A stretch of DNA of 64,000 nt from Haliscomenobacteraceae bacterium (lineage in GTDB: Bacteria; Bacteroidota; Bacteroidia; Chitinophagales; Saprospiraceae): the NCBI GenBank assembly GCA_947501115.1, contig CANMVX010000002.1:1-64000 (forward strand), written 5' to 3'. A model generated the notes under the pieces. It searched no databases. It was not told where the DNA came from and worked only from the letters and a program-made list of their open reading frames with translations. How positions within the stretch are numbered: position 1 is the stretch's first letter; every line of letters begins with the position of its first letter. The translations under genes were made by a program, and so were the position numbers. Positions 1 through 11,000 of this stretch are shown here, one piece after another.

Positions 1-2687
1 CTGATGCATTGGGTTGCGCTATTGTATCAACACCACAAGTTGTAAAACAGTCGAATCTTAGTCTTTCTATTCAAAAGGTGGATGCCATTTGTTTAGGTAG
101 AAATACTGGGTCCATCGCGCTGACGGTAACAGGAGGTGAAACAGCTTATTCCTATCTTTGGGATAAAGGTCTTCCATCTCAGGCAAATCAAACAAATCTT
201 GCGCCTGATAATTATAATGTAACCTTAACAGATGCAACAGGTTGTCAACTTTCTCGTTCCATCACCATAGCACAAACCGATGGAATAACTATTTCCGCTG
301 TTCAACCTACTTATATAAATAATGGAAATGACGGGGCTATAGATTTGACCGTGCAGGGAACAAAAGGCCTGGTAACCTATAATTGGACAGGTCCAGTTAC
401 ATATTCAGCAACTACTAAGAATATATCAAATCTTGATACAGGCAATTATTGCCTGATTGTACGTGACACCTCAGCTTGTAGAGCGGAGATTTGCATCAGA
501 ATGGTTCGTAAACTTCAATTTGCTCCTGCTGTAGTCATTAATCCATGCGAGGGATCAAGTACCGGCTCCGTAACATTGTCACTGTCTGGAGGTGTCGCTC
601 CCTTTTCTTACAAATGGAGTAATGGGCAAACGGTTCAAAATATAAACAAATTAGGTCCGGGTAGTTATTCAGTTACGGCTACCGATGCACAAAATGCAAC
701 GTTATCATTGTCCGTAACCTTAACAGAACAAAGCAAACCAAGAGTAACGCCAACCATAACTCATGTTACAGGCGCTCCTTCAAATAATAATGGCCAGATA
801 TCACTTTCAGTGGTAGGTGGTACCGCTCCATATACCTTTTTATGGGATAATGGGGCATCTTCTTCTACTATTGAAACCTTGGTCACCGGTAAATATTGCG
901 TGAAGGTGAGTGATAATTCTTCCTGTCCTGTAGATTCTTGTTTTAATATTGAATACAAATTGGTGCCTCTTGCTATCGACGTTACTACCACGGGTGTTCT
1001 TTGTCCAAGAGATACTACGGGTAAAGCAAAAGTGATGATAAGTGGTGGAACGAGCCCTTATAAATTGACCCTTTCCTTAAATGGCCAGGTTTTTAACACT
1101 ACAAATGGTATTCTTAATCTTGAAAATCTCAGAGGAGGTGTTATTAATTATGTCGTGGAGGACGCGATAAATACCAAAAAAGAAGGCTCCTTCACTATTT
1201 CAACCCCCACTCCTTTTACTGTTGAAGCTACCGTAAAACACGATAGTGAGGAAAGTGGATGTACAGGCAGAATTGTACTATCCATTTCTGGTGGTACCGC
1301 TGCTTACACCGTTAATTGGAACACAAATAATACAGGCCTGCAATTGATCAGTCTTTGTGAAGGTAGTTACACTCCTTCAATAAGGGATGCCAACGGTTGT
1401 ACTTTTGTGGGAGCGCCTATCTTTTTAAATACTTTTTCTGCAAAACCCGCTATCACAAAGAGTGATTGTCCGGAAGATCTCAATGGTTCAGTTATTCTGG
1501 ATGTTCAAGGTGGAAAAACACCTTATAAATTTAAATGGGTGAACAGTAAAGGGGACACTATTAGTAGCTCAAAAGACTTAATTGACGTCATGTCAGGCGT
1601 ATATACCGTAATTATTGGTGAAGCTTCTGGTAACGAGGTGATTAGGATATATAATGTAGAGGCTAAGAATATATTGACAGCGAACGTAAAGGCAAACTCT
1701 AATTATAATGGATTCGTTGTTAGCTGCCTTTCTAATAAAGATGGCATTCTTGAAGTGACAGCAAAAAATAATAGCGGAAGTACTTCTTTTGTTTATGAAT
1801 GGTTGCTAAATGGTAATTTGGCAAGTAGCGCTTCCGTATTTCAAAATGCAGCCGCAGGTATGTATCAGGTTAAAATTTCAGATCCACTTGGTTGCACCAT
1901 AACTAGAGAAATCAACGCTACTGCTCCCACAAAAGTCGATTTGAATGCCTCTGTCATTGATATTGGATGTCCTGCCGCCAGAAATGGTTCTATTGTGGTT
2001 TCTGCTTCTGGTGGAGTTCCGGGTTCTACGTATGTGTACGTCTGGAATAATGGAGTTCGTGGTCCTTCCCTGAATTTAATTCCCCAGGGTACCTATTCTA
2101 TAGAAGTTGAGGATAGAAATAATTGTAAATATACCCAAACCTATACTTTAAAGGATCCAACACCTATTGTGGTGACCCTTAAAGCGACGCCAACCCTCGA
2201 TGATAGAAATTGTGATGGAAAGATTACCGCTTCCGCAACCGGTGGATTTCCTCCATACTATTACTCCTGGCCACAGGTTGCTGGAAAAAGAGATTCGTTT
2301 TTATTGAATCTTTGCCCGGGGATTTATGGACTCCAGTTAACGGATTCCAGGGGTTGCGCACCTAATCCTGCTATCTCTGTAGTTGAAGTAAATGATGAAA
2401 GGTTTGATTGTTTAGAATACCGCAAACTGATTACCCCCGATGGAGATGGCTTAAACGAGGAATTTATTATTAATTGTGTAACCTTTGACCCGGCATACAG
2501 GCAAAATCAACTTCGTATTTTTAATCGTTGGGGACAACTCGTTCTCGACCAGAAAGACTATAGGAATGATTGGAAAGGTACGACCATTAATGGTGAGCTT
2601 TTACCTCAAGGAGTGTATTATTTTACCCTGGACTTTAATGGCGATAAACCATTGGAAGGTTCTATTACCCTGTTAAGGGAAAACTAA
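1..2687 (+). CDS. SprB-like repeat adhesin with gliding-motility (type B) T9SS C-terminal domain, 5' partial
   Basis: The reading frame is open from the window edge (in-frame codons from base 3), so the N-terminus lies outside; a TTG at 9 is not a convincing start. About ten SprB/PKD-like repeats of roughly 70-90 residues can be seen, each with a GG-x-x-P/A-Y-x-x-x-W core and many with a D-A-x-G-C motif. The last 95 residues match the gliding motility-associated C-terminal domain (CHU_C type): ITPDGDGLNE, IFNRWGQ, a W-K-G segment and LPQGVYYF. Proteins of this kind are exported by the type IX secretion system and displayed on the surface as adhesins. The PorP/SprF gene 37 bases downstream is the usual partner of such cargo. 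The substrate is unknown. Confidence 0.88.
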   Translation, partial: DALGCAIVSTPQVVKQSNLSLSIQKVDAICLGRNTGSIALTVTGGETAYSYLWDKGLPSQANQTNLAPDNYNVTLTDATGCQLSRSITIAQTDGITISAVQPTYINNGNDGAIDLTVQGTKGLVTYNWTGPVTYSATTKNISNLDTGNYCLIVRDTSACRAEICIRMVRKLQFAPAVVINPCEGSSTGSVTLSLSGGVAPFSYKWSNGQTVQNINKLGPGSYSVTATDAQNATLSLSVTLTEQSKPRVTPTITHVTGAPSNNNGQISLSVVGGTAPYTFLWDNGASSSTIETLVTGKYCVKVSDNSSCPVDSCFNIEYKLVPLAIDVTTTGVLCPRDTTGKAKVMISGGTSPYKLTLSLNGQVFNTTNGILNLENLRGGVINYVVEDAINTKKEGSFTISTPTPFTVEATVKHDSEESGCTGRIVLSISGGTAAYTVNWNTNNTGLQLISLCEGSYTPSIRDANGCTFVGAPIFLNTFSAKPAITKSDCPEDLNGSVILDVQGGKTPYKFKWVNSKGDTISSSKDLIDVMSGVYTVIIGEASGNEVIRIYNVEAKNILTANVKANSNYNGFVVSCLSNKDGILEVTAKNNSGSTSFVYEWLLNGNLASSASVFQNAAAGMYQVKISDPLGCTITREINATAPTKVDLNASVIDIGCPAARNGSIVVSASGGVPGSTYVYVWNNGVRGPSLNLIPQGTYSIEVEDRNNCKYTQTYTLKDPTPIVVTLKATPTLDDRNCDGKITASATGGFPPYYYSWPQVAGKRDSFLLNLCPGIYGLQLTDSRGCAPNPAISVVEVNDERFDCLEYRKLITPDGDGLNEEFIINCVTFDPAYRQNQLRIFNRWGQLVLDQKDYRNDWKGTTINGELLPQGVYYFTLDFNGDKPLEGSITLLREN

Positions 2688-2724
2688 TTTATCGCCAAAG
2701 TGCTAAAATATTAATCTGAGATTC

Positions 2725-3696
2725 ATGAAAAATTTATTTCTCCCCCTTTTGTTCCTTCTTTTTTGTTCAGGGTCTTTGCTCGCTCAAGATGAAGCTAATT
2801 TTTCTCACTATACCGTAAATCCAGTGTTGGTGAACCCCGCAGCTTCAGGCTTACGTGGCTTTCATCAGCTGCAAGTAAATGGCCGTTATCAATGGTCCGG
2901 TATTTCAGATAGTCCCAAATCGTTAAATGCGCTCTACAATGGGCCTTTGGGAGATAAATTTGGCCTGGGTGTTGGGGTTCTTTCAGAAAATGCAGGCCTT
3001 CTCTCCAGAACAAAGGCTATGGTGAATTACTCTTTCTTTTTTGATATTAAAGAAGATTTTTTTCTGTCCGCCGGTTTTTCAACAGAATTTCAACAGTTGC
3101 GCTTAAGAAGTTCCGCCATCTTTGCCGATATTACTAATGGAAATAAATATTATGATCTCAATGATCCTATAGCGGAAAATGCTGTTGCAGGTATCGGTCG
3201 TTTCGATGTGGCACTGTCCGTTATGGCTGGGTTTGGTAGCCCAGTAACACAGGGAAGTCACGAAAGACCTACTTATTTAGGGGTGACTTTTTCTAATATT
3301 GTTGGGAATCGTCTCGATAATATCGCCATTGTAGATATAAATAAATCTTCTCCTTTTGACTACTATATGTTATTGGCTGGACACAAGATCAAATCGTCTT
3401 CCAGTAATGTTTCTATAGAACCTTCTATTTTTTTAAGGAGAATTAAAAATGCGCCATTTCAAGCTGACCTGAATCTCAATGTTGGTTTGTTGAATGATCA
3501 GTTTATTACCGGTATTTCATATCGTTCTTTAGGCGCAGTAGGCCTTCTTCTGGGGGCAAAAGCTGCTAACATACAGTTTTTCTATTCCTTCGATTTATCC
3601 CTCCAGGAAATTAGCAGCTATGCCAGTGGAACTGGTACGCATGAGGTTACTTTTGCTATCGCTTTTGACCCTCAAAAATACAGAAGTAAAAAATAA
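2725..3696 (+). CDS. PorP/SprF family T9SS outer-membrane protein
   Basis: A 323-residue protein with a clear signal peptide (cleavage near LLAQ, residue 21) followed by the family hallmark HYTVNPVLVNPAASG. The rest alternates short beta strands, as expected of an outer-membrane barrel. PorP/SprF proteins help type B C-terminal-domain cargo cross or anchor at the outer membrane through the type IX system. It lies 37 bases downstream of the SprB-like gene, the same adhesin-then-SprF order seen at sprB-sprF loci, so it probably serves that adhesin specifically. A good intrinsic terminator follows. Family assignment is firm; dedication to the upstream adhesin is inferred from position. Confidence 0.9.
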   Translation: MKNLFLPLLFLLFCSGSLLAQDEANFSHYTVNPVLVNPAASGLRGFHQLQVNGRYQWSGISDSPKSLNALYNGPLGDKFGLGVGVLSENAGLLSRTKAMVNYSFFFDIKEDFFLSAGFSTEFQQLRLRSSAIFADITNGNKYYDLNDPIAENAVAGIGRFDVALSVMAGFGSPVTQGSHERPTYLGVTFSNIVGNRLDNIAIVDINKSSPFDYYMLLAGHKIKSSSSNVSIEPSIFLRRIKNAPFQADLNLNVGLLNDQFITGISYRSLGAVGLLLGAKAANIQFFYSFDLSLQEISSYASGTGTHEVTFAIAFDPQKYRSKK

Positions 3697-3725
3697 TCAA
3701 TAAGATACCCATTTTTTATTTTCTT

Positions 3726-3761
3726 AAAAGGCCTCTATCCTAATCTGTATAGAGGCCTTTT
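3726..3761 (+). terminator. Rho-independent terminator after the adhesin/PorP pair
   Basis: A 13-bp perfect inverted repeat, AAAAGGCCTCTAT and ATAGAGGCCTTTT, with a 10-base loop and terminal T-run, 30 bases after the PorP stop. Confidence 0.85.
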
Positions 3762-3918
3762 CTGTATAAGTAATTTTTTTAAATTAAATATTATCTATAT
3801 ATGTAATTTGGCATGATTTTCTATTGTAACATATTATTGAAAACAGAAATACTTAATTAAGGTGTTTCGCTGGTTTTTTATGTGGACGGTTTTATCTCGT
3901 ATCTCAAATCCGGCAATT

Positions 3919-6900
3919 ATGGAAATCATGAATGGAAAAGCAAAAAAAAATGTACCCTCTTTCCTCACTAATTTACTTAGATTGGGGAATCTTTCTTTAA
4001 CCAATGTATTAAGGTTCGGACCTTTACTGGTTCTCTCCCTTCTTATTTTCCTATCGGAAAATATGGGTGCCCAAACCTTGACCTGCAACCCTGCACCAAT
4101 AAATGCACCCAAGGAAATTGCGGTGAATCAAAATTGTGAGGGGGTTATTCATCCTGCTATTATTGTCGATACCGCTTCAACGACCTATGCAACTTCTAAT
4201 ATGTCTATTGCGCTATTTACACAAAGCGGGACGCTCATTAAGAGGGATACTGGAAGTCTTACGGTAAATTTAAATCCTTATATCGGTTCTATTGTGCGGA
4301 TCGAAATTTTGGTTTTTGGTACCGGCGGCTTTTCTTGTAATGGTTTTGCCCGAATTGTGGATAGGATGCCGCCCGTTATTACCTGCCGTGATACAATTGT
4401 TAGTTGTAGTGTTGATACCTCCGGGATCAATTTGGGAAGACCTACTGTCGTAAGTAATAATTGCAATGGGACGCTTTCTTACAACTATAAAGATAGTGTC
4501 TCGGTATCCGATTGTTCGCTTGATACCCTTCAAAAAATATTCAGACGATGGATTGTTGCTGATATTTATGGTAATGCAGATACTTGTATTCAGAAAATTA
4601 GCTTGCTTAAGCCTAGCCTCGATTCATTAACTCCTCTGCGAAGAATTGTTTTTCCACGTGATACCTTACTCAGTTGTAATACGCCCAATGTGAGCCCCAA
4701 TAAAACAGGATTTCCTACTATTAATGGAAGTGTGGTGAATTCCGTAGGTTTTTGTAAAATTAATTATTCCTACTCCGATGATACTACCTATACCTGTGCG
4801 GGGCTTAGTTTTGCTGTAATTCGTCGTTGGACAGCCATCGATCTTTGTACTAGTCAAGATTCCTTGCATACTCAGATTATTCAGGTTAAGGACACAACTA
4901 AGCCTGTTATCGTTTGTCCTTTACCTAAAAGGGTTTCAACACAACCGTCTATCTGTTTGGCTTTCGTCCCATTAAGTGCGCCTCAACTGATTACCGATAA
5001 CTGTGATGCGGCGCCAAATTTAATGGTAACAACACCATTTTCAGGAACTTATCCCAATTTAATCAGCATGCCTTTAGGTTCCCATACTATAACCTATATG
5101 GCCATCGATAAATGCGGAAATACAGCTGTCTGTACCTCTACCGTGGAGGTTTTTGATACTACACCACCGGTCGCCATCTGCACCGGTCCGGGAAATATTA
5201 CGCTGACCAATGAGGGTACAGCCTACGCCTCTGCCAGAGCTTTTGATAGTGGTTCAAGAGACAATTGCGGGCTTCCTATATATTATAAAGTGCGCAGGAA
5301 AGACACCAATAGTTGCAACGGTTCTAATGGTGATGATTCTCCCGCCCCCGGTTATCAGGAATGGTTTGATGATTATGTTACCTTTTGTTGCGATGATGTC
5401 GATAAAGGTAAAATTACCGTTGAAATGCGAGTGTATATTTCAAATCCAGGGGATGGTCCTGTCGATGCCAGCAGGGAAGCGCCGGGGGGCAATCTTTGGG
5501 GTAATTTCTATAATACCTGTGAAGTAAAAATGACGGTTGAAGATAAACTTCCTCCTGTTATTATTTGTCCCGCAAATACTTCCACTGAATGTAATGACGA
5601 ACTTATTAATCTAGGTCGTTTTGGAAGTCCTATCGTTTTAGAAGCTTGTAGCTATACTTTAGATTCTACTCACATTGTTAAAATGGAGGAATGTAATACA
5701 GGTCTTCTAACCCGTACTTTTACTGCTACAGATGCGCGTGGATTAAAAGCTACTTGTACCCAAAATGTAAATATTGTTAATAATTCTATTTTATTGGCTC
5801 AACACATCACCTGGCCTGCTGATGTAACTATTAATTCTTGTAATGCTCAGGTGGGTGTGAATGATCTTCCGGTAAATAGTAGAAGGCCTATAGTGAATGA
5901 ACCCCTTTGTGCTCAAATTGCTTTTGCCTACTCCGATAATGTGTTTAATATGATTTCACCAGGCTGTTTCAAAGTTTACCGTACCTGGGAAGTAGTCGAT
6001 TTGTGTAAATATGTGCCTGGTTCTCCAGGTCATCGGTTTACTTACGCTCAGTTAATTATCGTTGAGGACAAGACTCCACCGGTTTTGACCGTTCCAGCCA
6101 ATCAGGTTATTAATTTGTTTACTGACTGTAATGTAGCTCAGGTTACTGTTCCTTTGGCAACGGCTACCGATAATTGTAACCAGAATCTTATCATTACCAA
6201 TAACTCACCTTTTGCTAACCAAAACGGAGCCAATGCAAGTGGAACCTATCCTTTAGGTACTACTACTTTCACATATTCTGTAGCTGATGGTTGCGGTAAT
6301 AAAGTGACCGGACAAACGTCGGTGACAGTGATTGACAAAAAACCACCTACCCCGATTTGTAAAAATATAGCAGTAAATCTATCTAGAATGCCAGCTATCA
6401 TGGCCATGGTAGATGCTAAAGATATAAATCTTGCCAGTCGCGATGTTTGTGGCGGCCCTATTAAAATAAGTATCAAAAGAGGTAACTCAGGGAACAGAAT
6501 CCCTCCTCATCCACTCGACACCATGTTAACTTTTACCTGCGCCGATTTTGGTATTCAACCCGTGGAACTTTGGGTGACAGATACTAAAGGAAATAGCGAT
6601 TTTTGTACCGTTACCGTTGATGTTCAGGATAATGATGGCCTTTGCTTAACCAATCCTATAGGAAAAATAGCCGGTGTTATTAAAACGGAAAAAGGGGAAG
6701 ACGTTGAAAAAGTCCTTATAAAAGAGGTGAATGACCCAGCAATGAACGTGATAACTACAGCTACCGGCAAGTTTGAATTGGTAAATTTAGTTTTTGGTAA
6801 AAACTATAAATTACAACCTTATAAGAATGATGATTTGCTTAATGGTCTGTCAACCATGGATTTGGTACTAATCCAAAAGTTTATCCTCGGCATAATTTCC

Positions 6901-7923
6901 CTGAAATCGCCCTACCAGCAAATCGCTGCTGATATTGATCGCTCTGGTAATGTTTCTACGCTCGATTTAATAAAATTGAGAAAGTTAATCTTAGGAAAGG
7001 ATACTGATTTAGGTGCACAGAACAATTCATGGCGCTTTATTGATGCCGATTATATCTTCCCCGCTGGTATAAATCCTCTTAAGGCGCCTTTTCCTGAAGC
7101 TAAGACTTTAGATGATTTTAAAACAAAATTTGCTCAGGCTAATTTCATAGGTATAAAAGTGGGTGATCTAAATAGCTCTGCAACGCCAAATAGCCTCATT
7201 GTACAAAATCCAAGAAGTACTTTTGGGGAACTACAATTGCAGATACCCAATTTGAAATTCAGCTACGGAGAGGAATTTACTATCGACGTAAATGCAGACT
7301 CTCAGGAAGATGTAGCTGGCTTTCAGTTTACCTTCGATTTTGATGAGAGAATATTGGAAATAATAGATTATACAGCTGGAGATGTTCCAGGTATTTCAGA
7401 TGAAAATTTTGCTCTTATTGATAAAGAAAAAGGTATTCTAACGGCTAGTTGGAATGTGATGCGCGAGAAAACCTGGCCTACCACGGCTACTCCCGTGCTT
7501 AGACTTACTTTCAGAGCAAAAAAATCGTCAGAGTTAATCTACGCGCTAAAAGTAGCCCCTCATCCTACCGTTCCAGAGGCCTACACCCATGAAGGTGGAA
7601 TGCTCGACCTCAATCTTATTTTCAAAGACGGATCTAAAGATATAGATAAAGGGGGGTACCAGTTATTTCAAAATTATCCGAATCCTTTTTACCAAAATAC
7701 CACAATAGGTTTCACTATACCACAATCACAAGAGGTTAAAATATCTATTACCGATATGATCGGAAGATCAGTTTGGGAAACTAAAGGGATTTTTCAGAAG
7801 GGGTATAACGAAATTCCTTTCCAAAGAGATGGCTTTTGGAGTGATGGTGCTTACCACTATAGATTGGAAACCAGTTCTTTTACCGATGTTAAAAGAATGA
7901 TCCTAAGCTCTGGTAATAAATAA
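3919..7923 (+). CDS. HYR-repeat surface protein with dockerin-like and cohesin-like modules and type A T9SS tail
   Basis: A large secreted protein. Open frame begins at a GTG at 3862; I prefer ATG 3919 (or 3928), which puts a basic region and a hydrophobic segment ending near MGAQ at the N-terminus. Residue numbers here count from 3862. At least five HYR-type units start with D-x-x-P-P/K-V-x-x-C near 342, 430, 559, 734 and 824. A carboxypeptidase-regulatory-like fold starts near 934, followed by two dockerin-like F-hands at about 990-1048 (STMDLVLIQKFILG; then DIDRSGN-STLDLIKLRKLILG). A cohesin-like domain spans about 1125-1254 (VAGFQFTFDFDERILEI). A type A sorting domain begins at about 1266 (NYPNPF). 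The first dockerin half lacks the calcium-binding Asp/Asn run. A paralogue follows immediately. The function is unknown. Confidence 0.87.
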   Translation: MEIMNGKAKKNVPSFLTNLLRLGNLSLTNVLRFGPLLVLSLLIFLSENMGAQTLTCNPAPINAPKEIAVNQNCEGVIHPAIIVDTASTTYATSNMSIALFTQSGTLIKRDTGSLTVNLNPYIGSIVRIEILVFGTGGFSCNGFARIVDRMPPVITCRDTIVSCSVDTSGINLGRPTVVSNNCNGTLSYNYKDSVSVSDCSLDTLQKIFRRWIVADIYGNADTCIQKISLLKPSLDSLTPLRRIVFPRDTLLSCNTPNVSPNKTGFPTINGSVVNSVGFCKINYSYSDDTTYTCAGLSFAVIRRWTAIDLCTSQDSLHTQIIQVKDTTKPVIVCPLPKRVSTQPSICLAFVPLSAPQLITDNCDAAPNLMVTTPFSGTYPNLISMPLGSHTITYMAIDKCGNTAVCTSTVEVFDTTPPVAICTGPGNITLTNEGTAYASARAFDSGSRDNCGLPIYYKVRRKDTNSCNGSNGDDSPAPGYQEWFDDYVTFCCDDVDKGKITVEMRVYISNPGDGPVDASREAPGGNLWGNFYNTCEVKMTVEDKLPPVIICPANTSTECNDELINLGRFGSPIVLEACSYTLDSTHIVKMEECNTGLLTRTFTATDARGLKATCTQNVNIVNNSILLAQHITWPADVTINSCNAQVGVNDLPVNSRRPIVNEPLCAQIAFAYSDNVFNMISPGCFKVYRTWEVVDLCKYVPGSPGHRFTYAQLIIVEDKTPPVLTVPANQVINLFTDCNVAQVTVPLATATDNCNQNLIITNNSPFANQNGANASGTYPLGTTTFTYSVADGCGNKVTGQTSVTVIDKKPPTPICKNIAVNLSRMPAIMAMVDAKDINLASRDVCGGPIKISIKRGNSGNRIPPHPLDTMLTFTCADFGIQPVELWVTDTKGNSDFCTVTVDVQDNDGLCLTNPIGKIAGVIKTEKGEDVEKVLIKEVNDPAMNVITTATGKFELVNLVFGKNYKLQPYKNDDLLNGLSTMDLVLIQKFILGIISLKSPYQQIAADIDRSGNVSTLDLIKLRKLILGKDTDLGAQNNSWRFIDADYIFPAGINPLKAPFPEAKTLDDFKTKFAQANFIGIKVGDLNSSATPNSLIVQNPRSTFGELQLQIPNLKFSYGEEFTIDVNADSQEDVAGFQFTFDFDERILEIIDYTAGDVPGISDENFALIDKEKGILTASWNVMREKTWPTTATPVLRLTFRAKKSSELIYALKVAPHPTVPEAYTHEGGMLDLNLIFKDGSKDIDKGGYQLFQNYPNPFYQNTTIGFTIPQSQEVKISITDMIGRSVWETKGIFQKGYNEIPFQRDGFWSDGAYHYRLETSSFTDVKRMILSSGNK

Positions 7924-7952
7924 ATTAAAAGCTTTTCCATAGTTTATATAAG

Positions 7953-7981
7953 GCGGCATCTTTTTAGATGTCGCTTTTTTT
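7953..7981 (+). terminator. Rho-independent terminator
   Basis: GCGGCATCT pairs with AGATGTCGC across a four-base T loop (one G-U pair), followed by seven Ts, 30 bases after the HYR protein stop. Confidence 0.8.
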
Positions 7982-8044
7982 AAAATCCTTCAGTTTGGCA
8001 TGAATTTGGTATTGCCTCTCTTGTAATTATTAAAAATATTTATC

Positions 8045-11000
8045 ATGCGTGGTTACAAAAAATTAGATTGGATTATCATAGCTATAATTGCTTTCTTTTT
8101 AAATTCTCCTATTTTATTACACAGCCAGTGTACGCTGATTTGTAATAATAATGTTTTGATTAGCGCAGATTCTACTTGTAATCTTAGAATTACGCCGGCA
8201 ATGATCCTCAGCGAGACAAATCCAGGTATTTGTACCCCATCAGCGCCAACAGATTATGAAATTACGGTTATGCTTGGTCCCAATGGCCAGCTTTTACCTA
8301 CAACGCCTTTCGTTGGCCGTACCTATCTAAATCAGTTGCTCTATGCAAGAATCAGACATATTCCCAGCGGAAATATATGTGTAGGTTCCTTTAGAGTGGT
8401 TTCACTGGGTTCCCCTCTGGTTATTTGTCCAAGAGATACCACCGTTCTTTGTGGTACGCCTACGGACACCGCGCGATTAGGTAGAGCTACCTCTTTAGAA
8501 TGTAATTCATATAGTATTACCTATGAAGATAAATACGACAATAGAATAAATGCTTGTACAGATGTACTCGTTGGTGTCATAAACAGAACCTGGACTATCA
8601 CGCTTTTAAATGGATTGAAAAATACTTGTGTTCAAAAAATAAATATAAGAAGACCTGTCGTGGGTGACTTGGTTTTTCCGGCAAACCGTGATAATGTAGC
8701 TGGCAGAAGGGGAGTCTCTTGTGTAACTCCCAATGTAACCCCGGATAGCACAGGTTGGCCTCAATTAAACGGATTTAATATAACGCCTTCAAATATTTGT
8801 GGCCTTTCCCTCACCTATAATGATCAAAGAATCAATGGTTGCGCGCCTACCTTTACCCTAATCAGAAACTGGACAGCTGTCGATGGGTGTACCAATGGAA
8901 TTCGTACTTTTCAACAAATTATTCAAGTCGTCGATACCATAAAACCTCGTTTAACCTGTATTTCCGATACTTTGGTCGCTTTTACTTCGTCTGCCACGCA
9001 ATGTGGTGCTACCGTTATCGTTCCACCTATTGTTTTTATAGACTCTTGTGCACCAAACAATCAGATCCGAGTGGTTATTATGTCCAATTTTGGTGTGATA
9101 AATGGAAATGGAGGGCAATTAACTGGGGTTCCTCCTGGTTTGCATAGTATTATGTACATGGTGTCAGATCCTTGTGGAAATACCTCACAATGTACGCGCA
9201 TGGTTCGGGTAGTAGATAATACACCCCCTGTTTTGGTCTGTCCTTCAAGTATTCAGGTATCGTTAACGCTCACCGGGGAAGCTCAGGTAGAACCCAGTTC
9301 ATTCTATCTGCAGGCTACCGATTTATGTTGTACCAATCTGACCTTTAAACTTCAGAAAATGACGGCTTCTCCGTTGCCTTTCTCTGATTCGTTAAAATAT
9401 TTTTGTGCAGAAATTTTGACCAATAATATGGCCACGCTTCAAGTGACCGATTGCTATGGAAATTCCAATTTTTGTATGGTAGAAGTGGATGTGGTGGATA
9501 AACTTCCAAGAACTATCATTTGTCCCGATACTGTGATTTTGCAAAATCCTGCATTTTTAGCCGATACCAGCGTTGTAGGTGCTCCCTTTGTAAATGGTAC
9601 ATGTAATTTATTTCAACTCGAATATGAGGACGACAGAAATCTGGGATGTGGTGGTGGAACTGGTGTCATAAGAAGAGATTGGACCGTTTATTATGGAGGT
9701 ATCGATACCACAATCTGTCCAACCCAAATCATTATTTTAAATGATTCTACTACCTTAAGAGCTACATTTCCTCCCGATTATTCTCAGACAAATTGTACTA
9801 ATTTAGCTTCCCTGAATCCAGTAAATCTACCCATAGGTTTCAGATCACCTACCGTGTTAAATCCTGCTTATAAGGGTATTGTGGTTACGCATAGTGATGC
9901 GGTAAATTATAATGTTTCCGGTGCCTGTATTCAGATTTCCAGAACCTGGACGATTACTGACACCTGTGTTTACGAACCTGGAGATCCGATTGGGCCAACA
10001 TCTGGCAGAATTGTCGGCACCCAGCTTATTAGGGTGTTTGATAACACGCCACCAAGTTTTATCTGTCCTTCAGAGGGATTGGTTATTTATCTGGACCCGG
10101 ATTCATGTAATACTACCCTCAGACTGCCTATTCCTACTAATATACAGGAATGTTTACCCAATTTAGTTACGATTTCAGTAAGCGGTGATTTTGGAAATTC
10201 TTTAGACATTTCCCGAATTCCCGCAGGTATTTATGATATAACTTATCGTGTTGCAGATATATGTGGAAATTTTGGAACCTGTGATGCTACTTTTGCCATC
10301 ATCGAGAACACGCCGCCAGATATGTTTTGTAATAATATAGTGAGTAGATCCCTCGCCGCCTCTGGCACTACCATTGTGAATGCCGTGGAATTTAATACCG
10401 GAGCCACGGTTGATAATTGTACAGAAACCGATTCTATCCGATGGAGAATTGGTGCCCGACCCACCCCAGGTTTTACAGGGCCACCGCCGAATGCTTCTTT
10501 AACGTTTGCATGTGACGACATTGGTGATAATCTATTGACAGTGTGGTCGGTTGATATTGCAGGAAATTATGAACGTTGCGATGTTATCGTTAGAATAAAT
10601 GACCCATTAGCTGTTTGTGGTGGCGGAGTTACCGTAGCGGGAGCAATTAAATTGGAAAATGGTTCCGGTGTCCCAACGGTAAAAGTAGAGGAAATGAAAA
10701 ATTACTCCGGGGAATCTATGACTGATAATAAAGGAGCGTATTCCTTAGGGAATCTGGTGCCAGGGGGCACGTATGAATTCATGCCTGGTAAAACAGGTAA
10801 TTATACAGATGGTGTGACTACGCTCGATTTGATATTGGTGAATAGGCATCTAACTGGTTCTAAGGCGCTTGAATCACCTTACAAAATAATAGCGGCAGAT
10901 GTAGATGGAAACGGAAGGATTTCTGTAAGAGACATCATTCAGTTGCAAAGATTGATTTTGAATGTGACCAATACCTTTCCTGAGAATAAACCATGGCGTT

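Noticed and set aside
5210-5527. 105-codon ORF inside the first HYR protein gene, and similar shadows at 8839-9147 and 9912-10166
   Set aside because: They lie in another frame of long genes with clear domains, and their translations show no family pattern.
7990-8015. Sigma-54 promoter upstream of the second HYR gene (TGGCATG)
   Set aside because: The -24-like TGGCA is present, but no TTGC with the required spacing follows in either of the two copies.
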